Positions 48,890 to 61,900 of a stretch of 64,000 nt of DNA are shown piece after piece. The position numbers were made by a program, and so were the translations under genes. Location of the stretch: NCBI GenBank assembly GCA_033782935.1, contig JAWQEG010000526.1:955501-1019500 (forward strand), read 5' to 3'. This DNA comes from Petrolisthes cinctipes (Eukaryota; Arthropoda; Malacostraca; Decapoda; Porcellanidae). Position 1 is the stretch's first letter. The number at the start of each line of letters is the position of its first letter. The notes beneath the pieces were generated by a model. That model was not told where the DNA came from and did no database searches. It saw nothing but the letters and a program-made list of their open reading frames with translations.

Positions 48890-50420
48890 ACTCTAACACG
48901 GAGTAGGCATGTACAGATACCTTCTGGGACCTCTAAATATCGAATTTTCGGGTGTTTTGGGACTGAATTTGAGATATCGACTTTTTGGCACCTAAAATGT
49001 CGATTTTTAGCATGTTTTTAGCCTATATTTTGAAAATATTCTAGCAATGTGTAGGCATGTACAGATTGCTTCTGGGACCCCAAAATATTGAATTTTCGGG
49101 TGTTTTGAGCCTGAATTTGAGATATAAACGGGTACAGAAGATACATGCACATATTGACTTTGGGCATCTAAAATATTGATTTTCAGCATATTTTGGGCCT
49201 GTATTTTGAAAATACTCTAACACTGAGTAGGCATGTACAGATTGCTTCTGGGACCCCAAAATATTGAATTTTCGGGTGTTTTGAGCCTGAATTTGAGATA
49301 TAAACGGGGACTGAAGATGCATGCACATATCCACTTTTGTGCGCCTAAAAGATCGATTTTCAGTATGTTTTGAGCATGTATTTTGAAAATACTCTAACAC
49401 GGAGTAAAGATCGCTTCTGGGACCCCTAAATATCGAATTTTCGGGTGTTTTGGGACTGAATTTGAGATATCGACTTTTTGGCACCTAAAAGATCGATTTT
49501 TAGCATGTTTTTAGCCTATATTTTGAAAATATTCTAGCACTGAGTAGGCATGTACAGATTGCTTCTGGGACCCCAAAATATTGAATTTTCGGGTGTTTTG
49601 AGCCTGAATTTGAGATATAAACGGGTACAGAAGATACATGCACATATTGACTTTGGGCACCAAAAATATCGATTTTTAGCATGTTTTGGGCCTGAATTTT
49701 GAAAATACTCTAACACGGAGTAGGCATGTACAGATCGCTTATGTGACCCCAAAATATCGAATTTTCGGGTGTTTAATGCCAGAATTTGAGATATAAACGG
49801 GTACAGAAGATGCATGCACATATCGACTTTTGGGCACCTAAAAGATCGATTTTCAGTATGTTTTTGGCCTGTAATTTGAAAATACTCTAACACGGAGTAG
49901 GCATGTACAGATACCTTCTGGGACCTCTAAATATCGAATTTTCGGGTGTTTTGGGACTGAATTTGAGATATCGATTTTTTGGCACCTAAAATATCGATTT
50001 TCAGCATGTTTTTAGCCAATATTTTGAAAATATTCTAGCACTGTGTAGGCATGTACAGATTGCTTCTGGGACCCCAAAATATTGAATTTTCGGGTGTTTT
50101 GAGCCTGAATTTGAGATATAAACGGGTACAGAAGATACATGCACATATTGACTTTGGGCATCTAAAATATCGATTTTCAGCATGTTTTGGGCATGTATTT
50201 TGAAAATACTCTAACACGGAGTAGGCATGTACAGATCGCTTCTGGGACCCCAAAATATCGAATTTTCGGGTGTTTTGAGCCTGAATTTGAGATATAAACG
50301 GGTACTGAAGGTGCATGCACATATCGACTTTTTGGCACCTAAAACATCAATTTTGAGCATGTTTTGGGCCAGTATTTTGAAATACTCTAACACGGAGTAG
50401 GCATGTACAGATCGCTTCTG
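48890..50420. repeat. Block duplication D4, copy 2
   Basis: Copy of 42.73-44.26 kb at a shift of 6,160 bases, with the same private marks. The match ends near 50.42 kb, where TCTGAGACCCCTAAATATCG replaces the expected monomer. Private differences include TAATTTGAAAATAC near 49872 and AGCCAATATTTTG near 50016. Confidence 0.82.
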
Positions 50421-50549
50421 AGACCCCTAAATATCGAAGTTTCGGGTGTTTTGGGACTGAATTTGAGATATCGACTTTTTGGCACCTAAAAGATCGATTT
50501 TTAGCATGTTTTTGGCCTGTATTTTGAAAATACTCTAACACGGAGTAGG

Positions 50550-51560
50550 CATGTACAGATACCTTCTGGGACCTCTAAATATCGAATTTTCGGGTGTTTT
50601 GGGACTGAATTTGAGATATCGATTTTTTGGCACCTAAAATGTCGATTTTTAGCATGTTTTTAGCCTATATTTTGAAAATATTCTAGCAATGTGTAGGCAT
50701 GTACAGATTGCTTCTGGGACCCCAAAATATTGAATTTTCGGGTGTTTTGAGCCTGAATTTGAGATATAAACGGGTACAGAAGATACATGCACATATTGAC
50801 TTTGGGCATCTAAAATATTGATTTTCAGCATGTTTTGGGCCTGTATTTTGAAAATACTCTAACACTGAGTAGGCATGTACAGATTGCTTCTGGGACCCCA
50901 AAATATTGAATTTTCGGGTGTTTTGAGCCTGAATTTGAGATATAAACGGGGACTGAAGATGCATGCACATATCCACTTTTGTGCGCCTAAAAGATCGATT
51001 TTCAGTATGTTTTGAGCATGTATTTTGAAAATACTCTAACACGGAGTAAAGATCGCTTCTGGGACCCCTAAATATCGAATTTTCGGGTGTTTTGGGACTG
51101 AATTTGAGATATCGATTTTTTGGCACCTAAAATATCGATTTTCAGCATGTTTTTAGCCTATATTTTGAAAATATTCTAGCACTGTGTAGGCATGTACAGA
51201 TTGCTTCTGGGACCCCAAAATATTGAATTTTCGGGTGTTTTGAGCCTGAATTTGAGATATAAACGGGTACAGAAGATACATGCACATATTGACTTTGGGC
51301 ATCTAAAATATCGATTTTCAGCATGTTTTGGGCATGTATTTTGAAAATACTCTAACACGGAGTAGGCATGTACAGATCGCTTCTGGGACCCCACAATATC
51401 GAATTTTCGGGTGTTTTGAGCCTGAATTTGAGATATAAACGGGTACTGAAGGTGCATGCACATATCGACTTTTTGGCACCTAAAACATCAATTTTGAGCA
51501 TGTTTTGGGCCAGTATTTTGAAATACTCTAACACGGAGTAGGCATGTACAGATCGCTTCT
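50550..51560. repeat. Block duplication D4, copy 3 (one trimer shorter)
   Basis: The first part matches 48.9-49.48 kb at a shift of 1,642 bases. The rest matches 49.96-50.42 kb at a shift of 1,141. The difference is exactly 501, so this third copy lost one trimer by an in-register exchange near 51.1 kb. It shares GCAATGTGTAGG, GGAGTAAAGATCGC (near 51043), AAAACATCAATTTTG, and GCCAGTATTTTGAAATACTC. Confidence 0.8.
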
Positions 51561-54250
51561 GAGACCCCTAAATATCGAAGTTTCGAGTGTTTTGGGACTG
51601 ATTTTGAGATATCGACTTTTTGGCACATAAAATATCGATTTTGAGCATGTTTTTAGCCTATATTTTGAAAACATTCTAGCACTGAGTAGGCATGTACAAA
51701 TCGATTCTGGGACCCAAAAACATCGAATTTTCGGGTGTTTAGGGCCAGAATTTGAGATATAAACGGGTACAGAAGATACATGCACATATTGACTTTGGGC
51801 ATCTAAAATATCGATTTTCAGCATGTTTTGGGCATGTATTTTGAATATACTCTAACACGGAGTAGGCATGTACAGATCGCTTCTGGGACCCCAAAATATC
51901 GAATTTTCGGGTGTTTTGAGCCTGAAATTGAGATATAAACGGGTACTGAAGATGCATGCCCATATCGACTTTTTGGCACCTAAAACATCGATTTTGAGCA
52001 TGTTTTGGGCCTGTATTTTGAAAATACTCTAACACGGAGTAGGCATGTACAGATCGCTTCTGGGACCCCTAAATATCGAATTTTCGGGTGTTTTGGGCCT
52101 TAATTTGAGATATCGACTTTTTGGCACCTAAAAGATCGATTTTTAGCATGTTTTTAGCCTATATTTTGAAAATATTCTAGCACTGAGTAGGTATGTACAT
52201 ATTGCTTCTGGGACCCTAAAATATTGAATTTTCGGGTGTTTTGAGCCTGAATTTGAGATATAAACGGGTACAGAAGATACATGCACATATTGACTTTGGG
52301 CATCTAAAATATCGATTTTCAGCATGTTTTTTGGCATGTATTTTGAATATACTCTAACACGGAGTAGGCATGTACAGATCGCTTCTGGGACCCAAAAATA
52401 TCGAATTTTCGGGTGTTTTGGGCCTTAATTTGAGATATCGACTTTTTGGCACCTAAAATATCGATTTTGAGCATGTTTTGAGCCTATATTTTGAAAATAT
52501 TCTAGCACTGAGTAGGCATGTACAGATTGCTTCTGGGACCCCAAAATATCGAATTTTCTGGTGTTTCGGGCGAGAATTTGAGATATAAACGGGTACAGAA
52601 GATGCATGCACATATCGACTTTTGGGCACCTAAAATATCGATTTTGAGCATGTTTTGAGCCTATATTTTGAAAACATTCTAGCACTGAGTAGTCTAACAC
52701 GGAGTAGGCATGTACATATCGCTTCTGGGACCCCAAAATATCGAATTTTCGGGTGTTTAGGGCCAGAATTTGAGATATAAACGGGTACAGAAGATACATG
52801 CACATATTGACTTTGGGCATCTAAAATATCGATTTTCAGCATGTTTTGGGCATGTATTTTGAAAATACTCTAACACGGAGTAGGCAAGTACAGATCGCTT
52901 CTGGGACCCCAAAATAACGAATTTTCGGGTGTTTTGAGCCTGAATTTGAGATATAAACGAGTATAGAAGATGCATACACATATTGACTTTGGGCACCAAA
53001 AATATCGATTTTCAGCATGTTTTGGGCCTGAATTTTGAAAATACTCTAACACGGAGTAGGCATGTACAGATCGCTTCTGGGACCCCAAAATATCGAATTT
53101 TCGGGTGTTTTGGGCCTGAATTTGAGATATCGCCTTTGCGCACATAAAATATCGATTTTTAGCATGTTCTGAGCCTATATTTTGAAAATATTCTAGCACT
53201 GAGTAGGCATGTACAGATCGATTCTGGGACCCCAAAATATTGAATTTTCAGGTGTTTTGAGCTTCAATTTGAGATATAAACGAGTACAGAAGATGCATGC
53301 ACATATCGACTTTTGGGCACCTAAAATATCGATTTTGAGCATGTTTTGAGCCTAGATTTTGAAAATATTCTAGCACTGAGTAGGCATGTACAAATCGCTT
53401 GTGGGACCCCAAAATATCGAATTTTCGGGTGTTTAGGGCCAGAATTAGAGACATAAACGGCTACAGAAGATGCATGCACATATCGACTTTTGGGCACCTA
53501 AAATATCGATTTTGAGCATGTTTTGAGCCTATATTTTGAAAACATTCTAGCACTGAGTAGGCATGTACAGATCGCTTCTGGGACCAAAAATATCGAATTT
53601 TCGAGTGTTTAGGGCCAGAATTTCAGATATAAACGGGAACAGAAGATGCATGCACATATTGACTTTTGGGCACCTAAAAGATCGATTTTCAGTATAATTT
53701 TGGCCTGTATTTTGAAAATACTCTAACACAGAGTAGGCATGTACAGATTGCTTCTGGGACCCCAAATTATTGAATTTTCGGGTGTTTTGAGCCTGAATTT
53801 GAGATATAAACGGGTACAGAAGATACATGCACATATCGACTTTTTGGCACCTAAAACATCAATTTTGAGCATGTTTTGGGCCAGTATTTTGAAATACTCT
53901 AACACTGAGTAGGCATGTACAGATCGCTTCTGGGACCCCTAAATATCGAAGTTTCGGGTGTTTTGGGACTGATTTTGAGATATCGACTTTTTGGCACCTA
54001 AAATATCGATTTTGAGCATGTTTTGAGCCTATATTTTGAAAATATTCTAGCACTGAGTAGGCATGTACAGATTGCTTCTGGGACCCCAAAATATTGAATT
54101 TTCGGGTGTTTAGGGCCAGAATTTGAGATATAAACGGGTACAGAAGATGCAGGCACATATCGACTTTTGGGCACCTAAAATATCGATTTTGAGCATGTTT
54201 TGAGCCTATATTTTGAAAACATTCTAGCACTGAGTAGTCTAACACGGAGT

Positions 54251-55444
54251 AGGCATGTACAGATCGCTTCTGGGACCCCAAAATATCGAATTTTCGGGTG
54301 TTTAGGGCCAGAATTTGAGATATAAACGGGTACAGAAGATACATGCACATATTGAATTTGGGCATCTAAAATATCGATTTTGAGCATGTTTTGGGCCTGT
54401 ATTTTGAAAATACTCTAACACGGAGTAGGCATGTACAGATCGCTTCTGGGACTTCAAAATATCGAATTTTCGGGTGTTTTGAGCCTGAATTTGAGATATA
54501 AACGGGTACTGAAGATGCTTGCACATATCGACTTTTGGGCACCTAAAACATCGATTTTGACCATGTTTTGGGCCTGTATTTTGTAAATACTCTAACACGG
54601 AGTAGGCATGTACAGATCGCTTCTGGGACCCCAAAATATCGAATTTTCGGGTGTTTTGGGCCTGAATTTGAGATATCGCCTTTACGCACCTAAAATATCG
54701 ATTTTTAGCATCTTTTCAGCCTATATTTTGAAAATATTCTAGCACTGAGTAGGCATGTACAGATCGCTTCTGAGACCCCAAAATATCGAATTTTCGGGTG
54801 TTTTCTGCCTGAATTTAAGATATAAATGAGTACAGAAGATGCATGCACATATCGACTTTTGGGCACCTAAAATATCGATTTTGAGCATGTTTTGAGCCTA
54901 TATTTTGAAAATACTCTAACACGGAGTAGGCATGTACATATCGCTTCTGGGACATCGAAATATCGAATTTTCGGGTGTTTAGGGCCAGAATTTGAGATAT
55001 AAATGGGTACAGAAGATGCATGCACATATCGACTTTTAGGCACCTAAAAGATCGATTTTCAGTATGTTTTTGGCCTGTATTTTGAAAATACTCTAACACG
55101 GAGTAGGCATGTACAGATCGCTTCTGGGACCCCTAAATATCGAAGTTTCGGGTGTTTTGGGACTGATTTTGAGATATCGACTTTTTGGCACCTAAAATAT
55201 CGATTTTGAGCATGTTTTGAGCCTATATTTTGAAAATATTCTAGCACTGAGTAGGCATGTACAAATCGCTTCTGGGACCCCAAAATATCGAATTTTCGGG
55301 TGTTTAGGGCCAGAATTTGAGATATAAACGGGTACAGAAGATGCATGCACATATCGACTTTTGGGCACCTAAAATATCGATTTTGAGCATGTTTTGAGCC
55401 TATATTTTGAAAACATTCTAGCACTGAGTAGTCTAACACGGAGT
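54251..55444 (+). repeat. 1,194-bp heptameric repeat of the divergent subfamily
   Basis: Monomer starts are 54251, 54427, 54604, 54751, 54928, 55105 and 55253, and the next unit starts at 55445. Lengths are 176, 177, 147, 177, 177, 148 and 192. The last monomer is about 16 bases longer because a C-type end (GCACTGAGTA) is followed by a second, A/B-type end (GTCTAACACGGAGTAGG). This double end occurs four times, with TAGTCT at 52690, 54235, 55429 and 56609. The spacings are 1,545, 1,194 and 1,180. It is a founder mutation that marks the spread of a local higher-order unit. Confidence 0.82.
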
Positions 55445-56234
55445 AGGCATGTACATATCGCTTCTGGGACCCCAAAATATCGAATTTTCGGGTGTTTAGG
55501 GCCAGAATTTGAGATATAAACGGGTACAGAAGATACATGCACATATTGACTTTGGGCATCTAAAATATCGATTTTGAGCATGTTTTGGGCCTGTATTTTG
55601 AAAATACTCTAACACGGAGTAGGCATGTACAGATCGCTTCTGGGACCCCAAAATATCGAATTTTCGGGTGTTTTGAGCCTGAATTTGAGATATAAATCTG
55701 AACAGAAGATGCATGCACATATTGACTTTTGGGCACCTAAAAGATCGATTTTCAGTATGTTTTTGGCCTGTATTTTAAAAATACTCTAACACAGAGTAGG
55801 CATGTACAGATCGCTTCTGGGACCCCTAAATATCGAATTTTCGGGTGTTTTGGGCCTTAATTTGAGATATCGACTTTTTGGCACCTAAAATATCGATTTT
55901 GAGCATGTTTTGAGCCTATATTTTGAAAATATTCTAGCACTGAGTAGGCATGTAATGATTGCTTCTGGGACCCCAAAATATTGAATTTTCGGGTGTTTTG
56001 AGCCTGAATTTGAGATATAAACGGGTACAGAAGATACATGCACATATTGACTTTGGGCATCTAAAATATCGATTTTCAGCATGTTTTGGGCATGTATTTT
56101 GAAAATACTCTAACACGGAGTAGGCATGTACAGATCGCTTCTGGGACCCCAAAATATCGAATTTTCGGGTGTTTTGAGCCTGAATTTGAGATATAAACGG
56201 GTACTAAAGGTGCATGCACATATCGACTTTTTGG

Positions 56235-56290
56235 CACCTAAAACATCAATTTTGAGCATGTTTTGAAATACTCTAACACGGAGTAGGCAT
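56235..56290 (+). other. 13-bp microhomology deletion
   Basis: GAGCATGTTTTG is joined directly to AAATACTCTAAC. Sister copies have GGGCCAGTATTTTG between these, as at 44208 and 50366. Thirteen bases are missing, and TTTTG is present at both edges of the lost segment but only once here. This loss explains most of the difference between the 1,194- and 1,180-base spacings of the double-end marker. Confidence 0.78.
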
Positions 56291-58999
56291 GTACAGATCG
56301 CTTCTGGGACTCCTAAATATCGAATTTTCGGGTGTTTTGGGCCTTAATTTGAGATATCGACTTTTTGGCTGATAAAATATCGATTTTGAGCATGTTTTGA
56401 GCCTATATTTTGAAAATATTCTAGCACTGAGTAGGCATGTACAGATTGCTTTTGGGACCCCAAAATATTGGATTTTCGGGTGTTTAGGGCCAGAATTTGA
56501 GATATAAACGGGTACAGAAGATGCATGCACATATAGACTTTTGGGCACCTAAAATATCGATTTTGAGCATGTTTTGAGCCTATATTTTGAAAACATTCTA
56601 GCACTGAGTAGTCTAACACGGAGTAGGCTTCTGGGACCCCAAAATATCGAATTTTCGGGTGTTTAGGGCCAGAATTTGAGATATAAACGGGTACAGAAGA
56701 TACATGCACATATTGACTTTGGGCATCTAAAATATCGATTTTGAGCATGTTTTGGGCCTGTATTTTGAAAATACTCTAACACGGAGTAGGCATGTACAGA
56801 TCGCTTCTGGGACCCCAAAATATCGAAATTTCGGGTGTTTAGGGCCAGAATTTGAGATATAAACGTGTACAGAAGATGCATGCACATATCGACTTTTGGG
56901 CTCCTAAAAGATCGATTTTCAGTATGTTTTTGGCCTGTATTTTAAAAATACTCTAACACGAAGTAGGCATGTACAGATCGCTTCTGGGACACCTAAATAT
57001 TGAAGTTTCGGGTGTTTTGGGACTGATTTTGAGATATCGTCTTTTTGGCACCTAAAATATCGATTTTGAGCATGTTTTGAGCCTATATTTTGAAAATATT
57101 CTAGCACTGAGTAGTCATGTACAGATAGCTTCTGGGACCCCAAAATATCGAATTTTCGGGTGTTTTGAGCCTGAATTTGAGATATAAACGAGTATAGAAG
57201 ATGCATACACATATTGACTTTGGGCACCAAAATTATCGATTTTCAGCATGTTTTGGGCCTGAATTTTGAAAATACTCTAACACGGAGTAGGCATGTACAG
57301 ATCGCTTCTGGGACCCGAAAATATCGAAATTTCGGGTGTTTAGGGCCAGAATTTGAGATATAAACGTGTACAGAAGATGCATGCACATATCGACTTTTGG
57401 GCTCCTAAAAGATCGATTTTCAGTATGTTTTTGGCCTGTATTTTGAAAATACTCTAACACGGAGTAGGCATGTACAGATCGCTTCTGGGACCCCTAAATA
57501 TCGAAGTTTCGGGTGTTTTGGGACTGATTTTGAGAAATCGTCTTTTTGGCACCTAAAATATCGATTTTGAGCATGTTTTTAGCCTATATTTTGAAAACAT
57601 TCTAGCACTGAGTAGGCATGTACAGATCGCTTCTGGGACCCCAAAATATCGAATTTTCGGGTGTTTAGGGCCAGAATTTGAGATATAAACGGGTACAGAA
57701 GATACATGCACATATTGACTTTGGGCATCTAAAATATCGATTTTTAGCATGTTTTGTTCATGTATTTTGAAAATACTCTAACACGGAGTAGGCATGTACA
57801 GATCGCTTCTGGGACCCCAAAATATCGAATTTTCGGGTGTTTTGAGCCTGAAATTGAGATATAAACCGGTACTGAAGATGCATGCCCATATCGACTTTTT
57901 GGCACCTAAAACATCGATTTTGAGCATGTTTTGGGCCTGTATTTTGAAAATACTCTAACACGGAGTAGGCATGTACAGATCGCTTCTGGGACCCCTAAAT
58001 ATCGAATTTTCGGATGTTTTGGGCCTTAATTTGAGATATAAACGAGTACAGAAGATGCATGCACATATCGACTTTTGGGCACCTAAAAGATCGATTTTGA
58101 GCATGTTTTGAGCCTATATTTTGAAAATATTCTAGCACTGAGTAGGCATGTACTGATAGCTTCTGGGACCCCAAAATATCGAATTTTCGGGTGTTTTGAG
58201 CCTGAATTTGAGATATAAACGAGTATAGAAGATGCATACACATATTGACTTTGGGCACCAAAAATATCGATTTTCAGCATGTTTTGGCCCTGAATTTTGA
58301 AAATACTCTAACACTTAGTAGGCATGTACAGATCGCTTCTGGGACCCCAAAATATCGAATTTTCGGGTGTTTAGGGCTTGAATTTGAGATATAAACGGGT
58401 ACGGAAGATGCATGCACATATCGACTTTTGGGCACCTAAAAGATCGATTTTCAGTATGTTTTTGGCCTGTATCTTGAAAATACTCTAACATGGAGTAGGC
58501 ATGAACAGATCTCTTCTGGGACCCCTAAATATCGAAGATTCGGGTGTTTTGGGACTGATTTTAAGATATATCGACTTTTTGGCACTTAAAATATCGATTT
58601 TGAGCATGTTTTTAGCCTATATTTTGAAAACATTCTAGCACTGAGTAGGCATGTACTGATCGCATCTGGAACCCCAAAATATCGAATTTTTGGGTGTTTT
58701 GAGCTTGAATTTGAGATATAAACGGGTACAGAAGATACATGCACATATTGACTTTGGGCATCTAAAATATCGATTTTTAGCATGTTTTGGGCATGTATTT
58801 TGATAATACTCTAACACGGAGTAGGCATGTACAGATCGCTTCTGGGACCCCAAAATATCGAATTTTCGGGTGTTTTGAGCCTGAATTTGAGATATAAACG
58901 GGTACTGAAGATGCATGCCCATATCGACTTTTTGGCACCTAAAACATCGATTTTGAGCATGTTTTGGGCCTGTATTTTGAAAATACTCTAACACGGAGT

Positions 59000-61900
59000 A
59001 GGCATGTACAGATACCTTCTGGGACCTCTAAATATCGAATTTTCGGGTGTTTTGGGACTGAATTTGAGATATCGAATTTTTGGCACCTAAAATGTCGATT
59101 TTTAGCATGTTTTTAGCCTATATTTTGAAAATATTCTAGCACTGTGTAGGCATGTACAGATTGCTTCTGGGACCCCAAAATATAGAATTTTCGGGTGTTT
59201 TGAGCCTGAATTTGAGATATAAACGGGTACAGAAGATACATGCACATATTGACTTTGGGCATCTAAAATATCGATTTTCAGCATGTTTTGGGCCTGTATT
59301 TTGAAAATAATCTAACACTGAGTAAGCATGTACAGATTGCTTCTGGGACCCCAAAATATTGAATTTTCGGGTGTTTAGGGCCAGAATTTGTGATATAAAC
59401 GGGTACAGAAGATGCATGCACATATCGACTTTTGTGCACCTAAAAGATCGATTTTCAGTATGTTTTGAGCATGTATTTTGAAAATACTCTAACACGGAGT
59501 AGGCATGTACAGATCGCTTCTGGGACCCCTAAATATCGAATTTTCGGGTGTTTTGGGACTGAATTTGAGATATCGACTTTTTGGCACCTAAAAGATCGAT
59601 TTTTAGCATGTTTTTAGCCTATATTTTGAAAATATTCTAGCACTGTACAGATTGCTTCTGGGACCCCAAAATATTGAATTTTCGGGTGTTTTGAGCCTGA
59701 ATTTGAGATATAAACGGGTACAGAAGATACATGCACATATTGACTTTGGGCACCAAAAATATCGATTTTCAGCATGTTTTGGGCCTATATTTTGAAAATA
59801 CTCTAACACAGAGTAGGCATGTACAGATCGCTTCTGGGACCCCAAAATATCGAATTTTCGGGTGTTTAGGGCCAGAATTTGAGATATAAACGGGTTCAGA
59901 AGATGCATGCACATATCGACTTTTGGGCACCTAAAAGATCGATTTTCAGTATGTTTTGAGCATGTATTTTGAAAATACTCTAACACGGAGTAGGCATGAA
60001 CAGATACCTTCTGGGACCTCTAAATATCGAATTTTCGGGTGTTTTGGGACTGAATTTGAGATATAAACGGGTACTGAAGATGCATGCACATATCGCTTTT
60101 GTGCACCTAAAAGATCGATTTTCAGTATGTTTTGAGCATGTATTTTGAAAATACTCTAACACGGAGTAGGCATGTACAGATCACTTCTGGAACCCCTAAA
60201 TATCGATTTTTCGGGTGTTTTGGGACTGAATTTGAGATATGACTTTTTGGCACCTAAAAGATCGATTTTTAGCATGTTTTTAGCCTATATATTGAAAATA
60301 TTCTAGCACTGAGTAGGCATGTACAGATTGCTTCTGGGACCCCAAAATATTGAATTTTCGGGTGTTTTGAGCCTGAATTTGAGATATAAACGGGTGCAGA
60401 AGATACATGCACATATTGACTTTAGGCACCAAAAATATCGAATTTCAGCATGTTTTGGGCCTGAATTTTGAAAATACTCTAACACGGAGTAGGCATGTAC
60501 AGATCGCTTCTGGGACCCCAAAATATCGAATTTTCGGGTGTTTAGGGCCAGAATTTGAGATATAAACGGGTACAGAAGATGCATGCACATATCGACTTTT
60601 GGGCACCTAAGAGATCGATTTTCAGTATGTTTTTGGCCTGTATTTTGAAAATACTCTAACACGGAGTAGGCATGTACAGATACCTTCTGGGGCCTCTAAA
60701 TATCGAATTTTCAGGTGTTTTGGGACTGAATTTGAGATATCGATTTTTTTGCACCTAAAATGTCGATTTTTAGCATGTTTTTAGCCTATATTTTGAAAAT
60801 ATTCTAGCACTGTGTAGGCATGTACAGATTGCTTCAGGGACCCCAAAATATTGAATTTTCGGGTGTTTTGAGCCTGAATTTGAGATATAAACGTGTACAG
60901 AAGATACATGCACATATTGACTTTGGGCATCTAAAATATCGATTTTCAGCATGTTTTGGGCCTGTATTTTGAAAATACTCTAACACTGAGTAGGCATGTA
61001 CAGATTGCTTCTGGGACCCCAAAATATCGAATTTTCGGGTGTTTTGAGCCTGAATTTGAGATATAAACGGGTACTGAAGATGCATGCACATATCGACTTT
61101 TGTGCACCTAAAAGATCGATTTTCAGTATGTTTTGAGCATGTATTTTGAAAATACTCTAACACGGAGTAGGCATGTACAGATCGCTTCTGGGACCCCTAA
61201 ATATCGAATTTTCGGGTGTTTTGGGACTGAATTTGAGATATCGACTTTTTGGCACCTAAAAGATCGATTTTTAGCATGTTTTTAGCCTATATTTTGAAAA
61301 TATTCTAGCACTGTACAGATTGCTTCTGGGACCCCAAAATATTGAATTTTCGGGTGTTTTGAGCCTGAATTTGAGATATAAACGGGTACAGAAGATACAT
61401 GCACATATTGACTTTGGGCCTCTAAAATATCGATTTTCAGCATATTTTGGGCCTGTATTTTGAAAAAACTCTAACACAGAGTAGGCATGTACAGATCGCT
61501 TCTGGGACCCCAAAATATCGAATTTTCGGGTGTTTTGAGCCAGAATTTGAGATATAAACGGGTTCAGAAGATGCATGCACATATCGACTTTTGTGCACCT
61601 AAAAGATCGATTTTCAGTATGTTTTGAGCATGTATTTTGAAAATACTCTAACACGGAGTAGGCATGTACAGATCGCTTTTGGGACCCCTAAATATCGAAT
61701 TTTCGGGTGTTTTGGGACTGAATTTGAGATATCGACTTTTTGGCACCTAAAAGATCGATTTTTAGCATGTTTTTAGCCTATATTTTGAAAATATTCTAGC
61801 ACTGTACAGATTGCTTCTGGGACCCCAAAATATTGAATTTTCGGGTGTTTTGAGCCTGAATTTGAGATATAAACGGGTACAGAAGATACATGCACATATT

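Larger units (their letters stand above)
51530..58999. repeat. Divergent subfamily of the satellite
   Basis: Monomers here belong to the same family but have different fixed bases: TATCGAAGTTTCGGG, GGACTGATTTTGAG, TAAAATATCGATTTTGAGC, GCATGTTTTGAGCC, AAAACATCGATTTTGAGC, and GAAAACATTCTAGC. Order is less regular than in the main array, and neighbouring copies differ more. The first part (51.56-52.3 kb) matches 46.94-47.72 kb at a shift of 4,619. The right edge is sharp: at 59000 a C1 monomer of the main family begins. I infer an older or separately homogenised part of the array. Confidence 0.83.
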
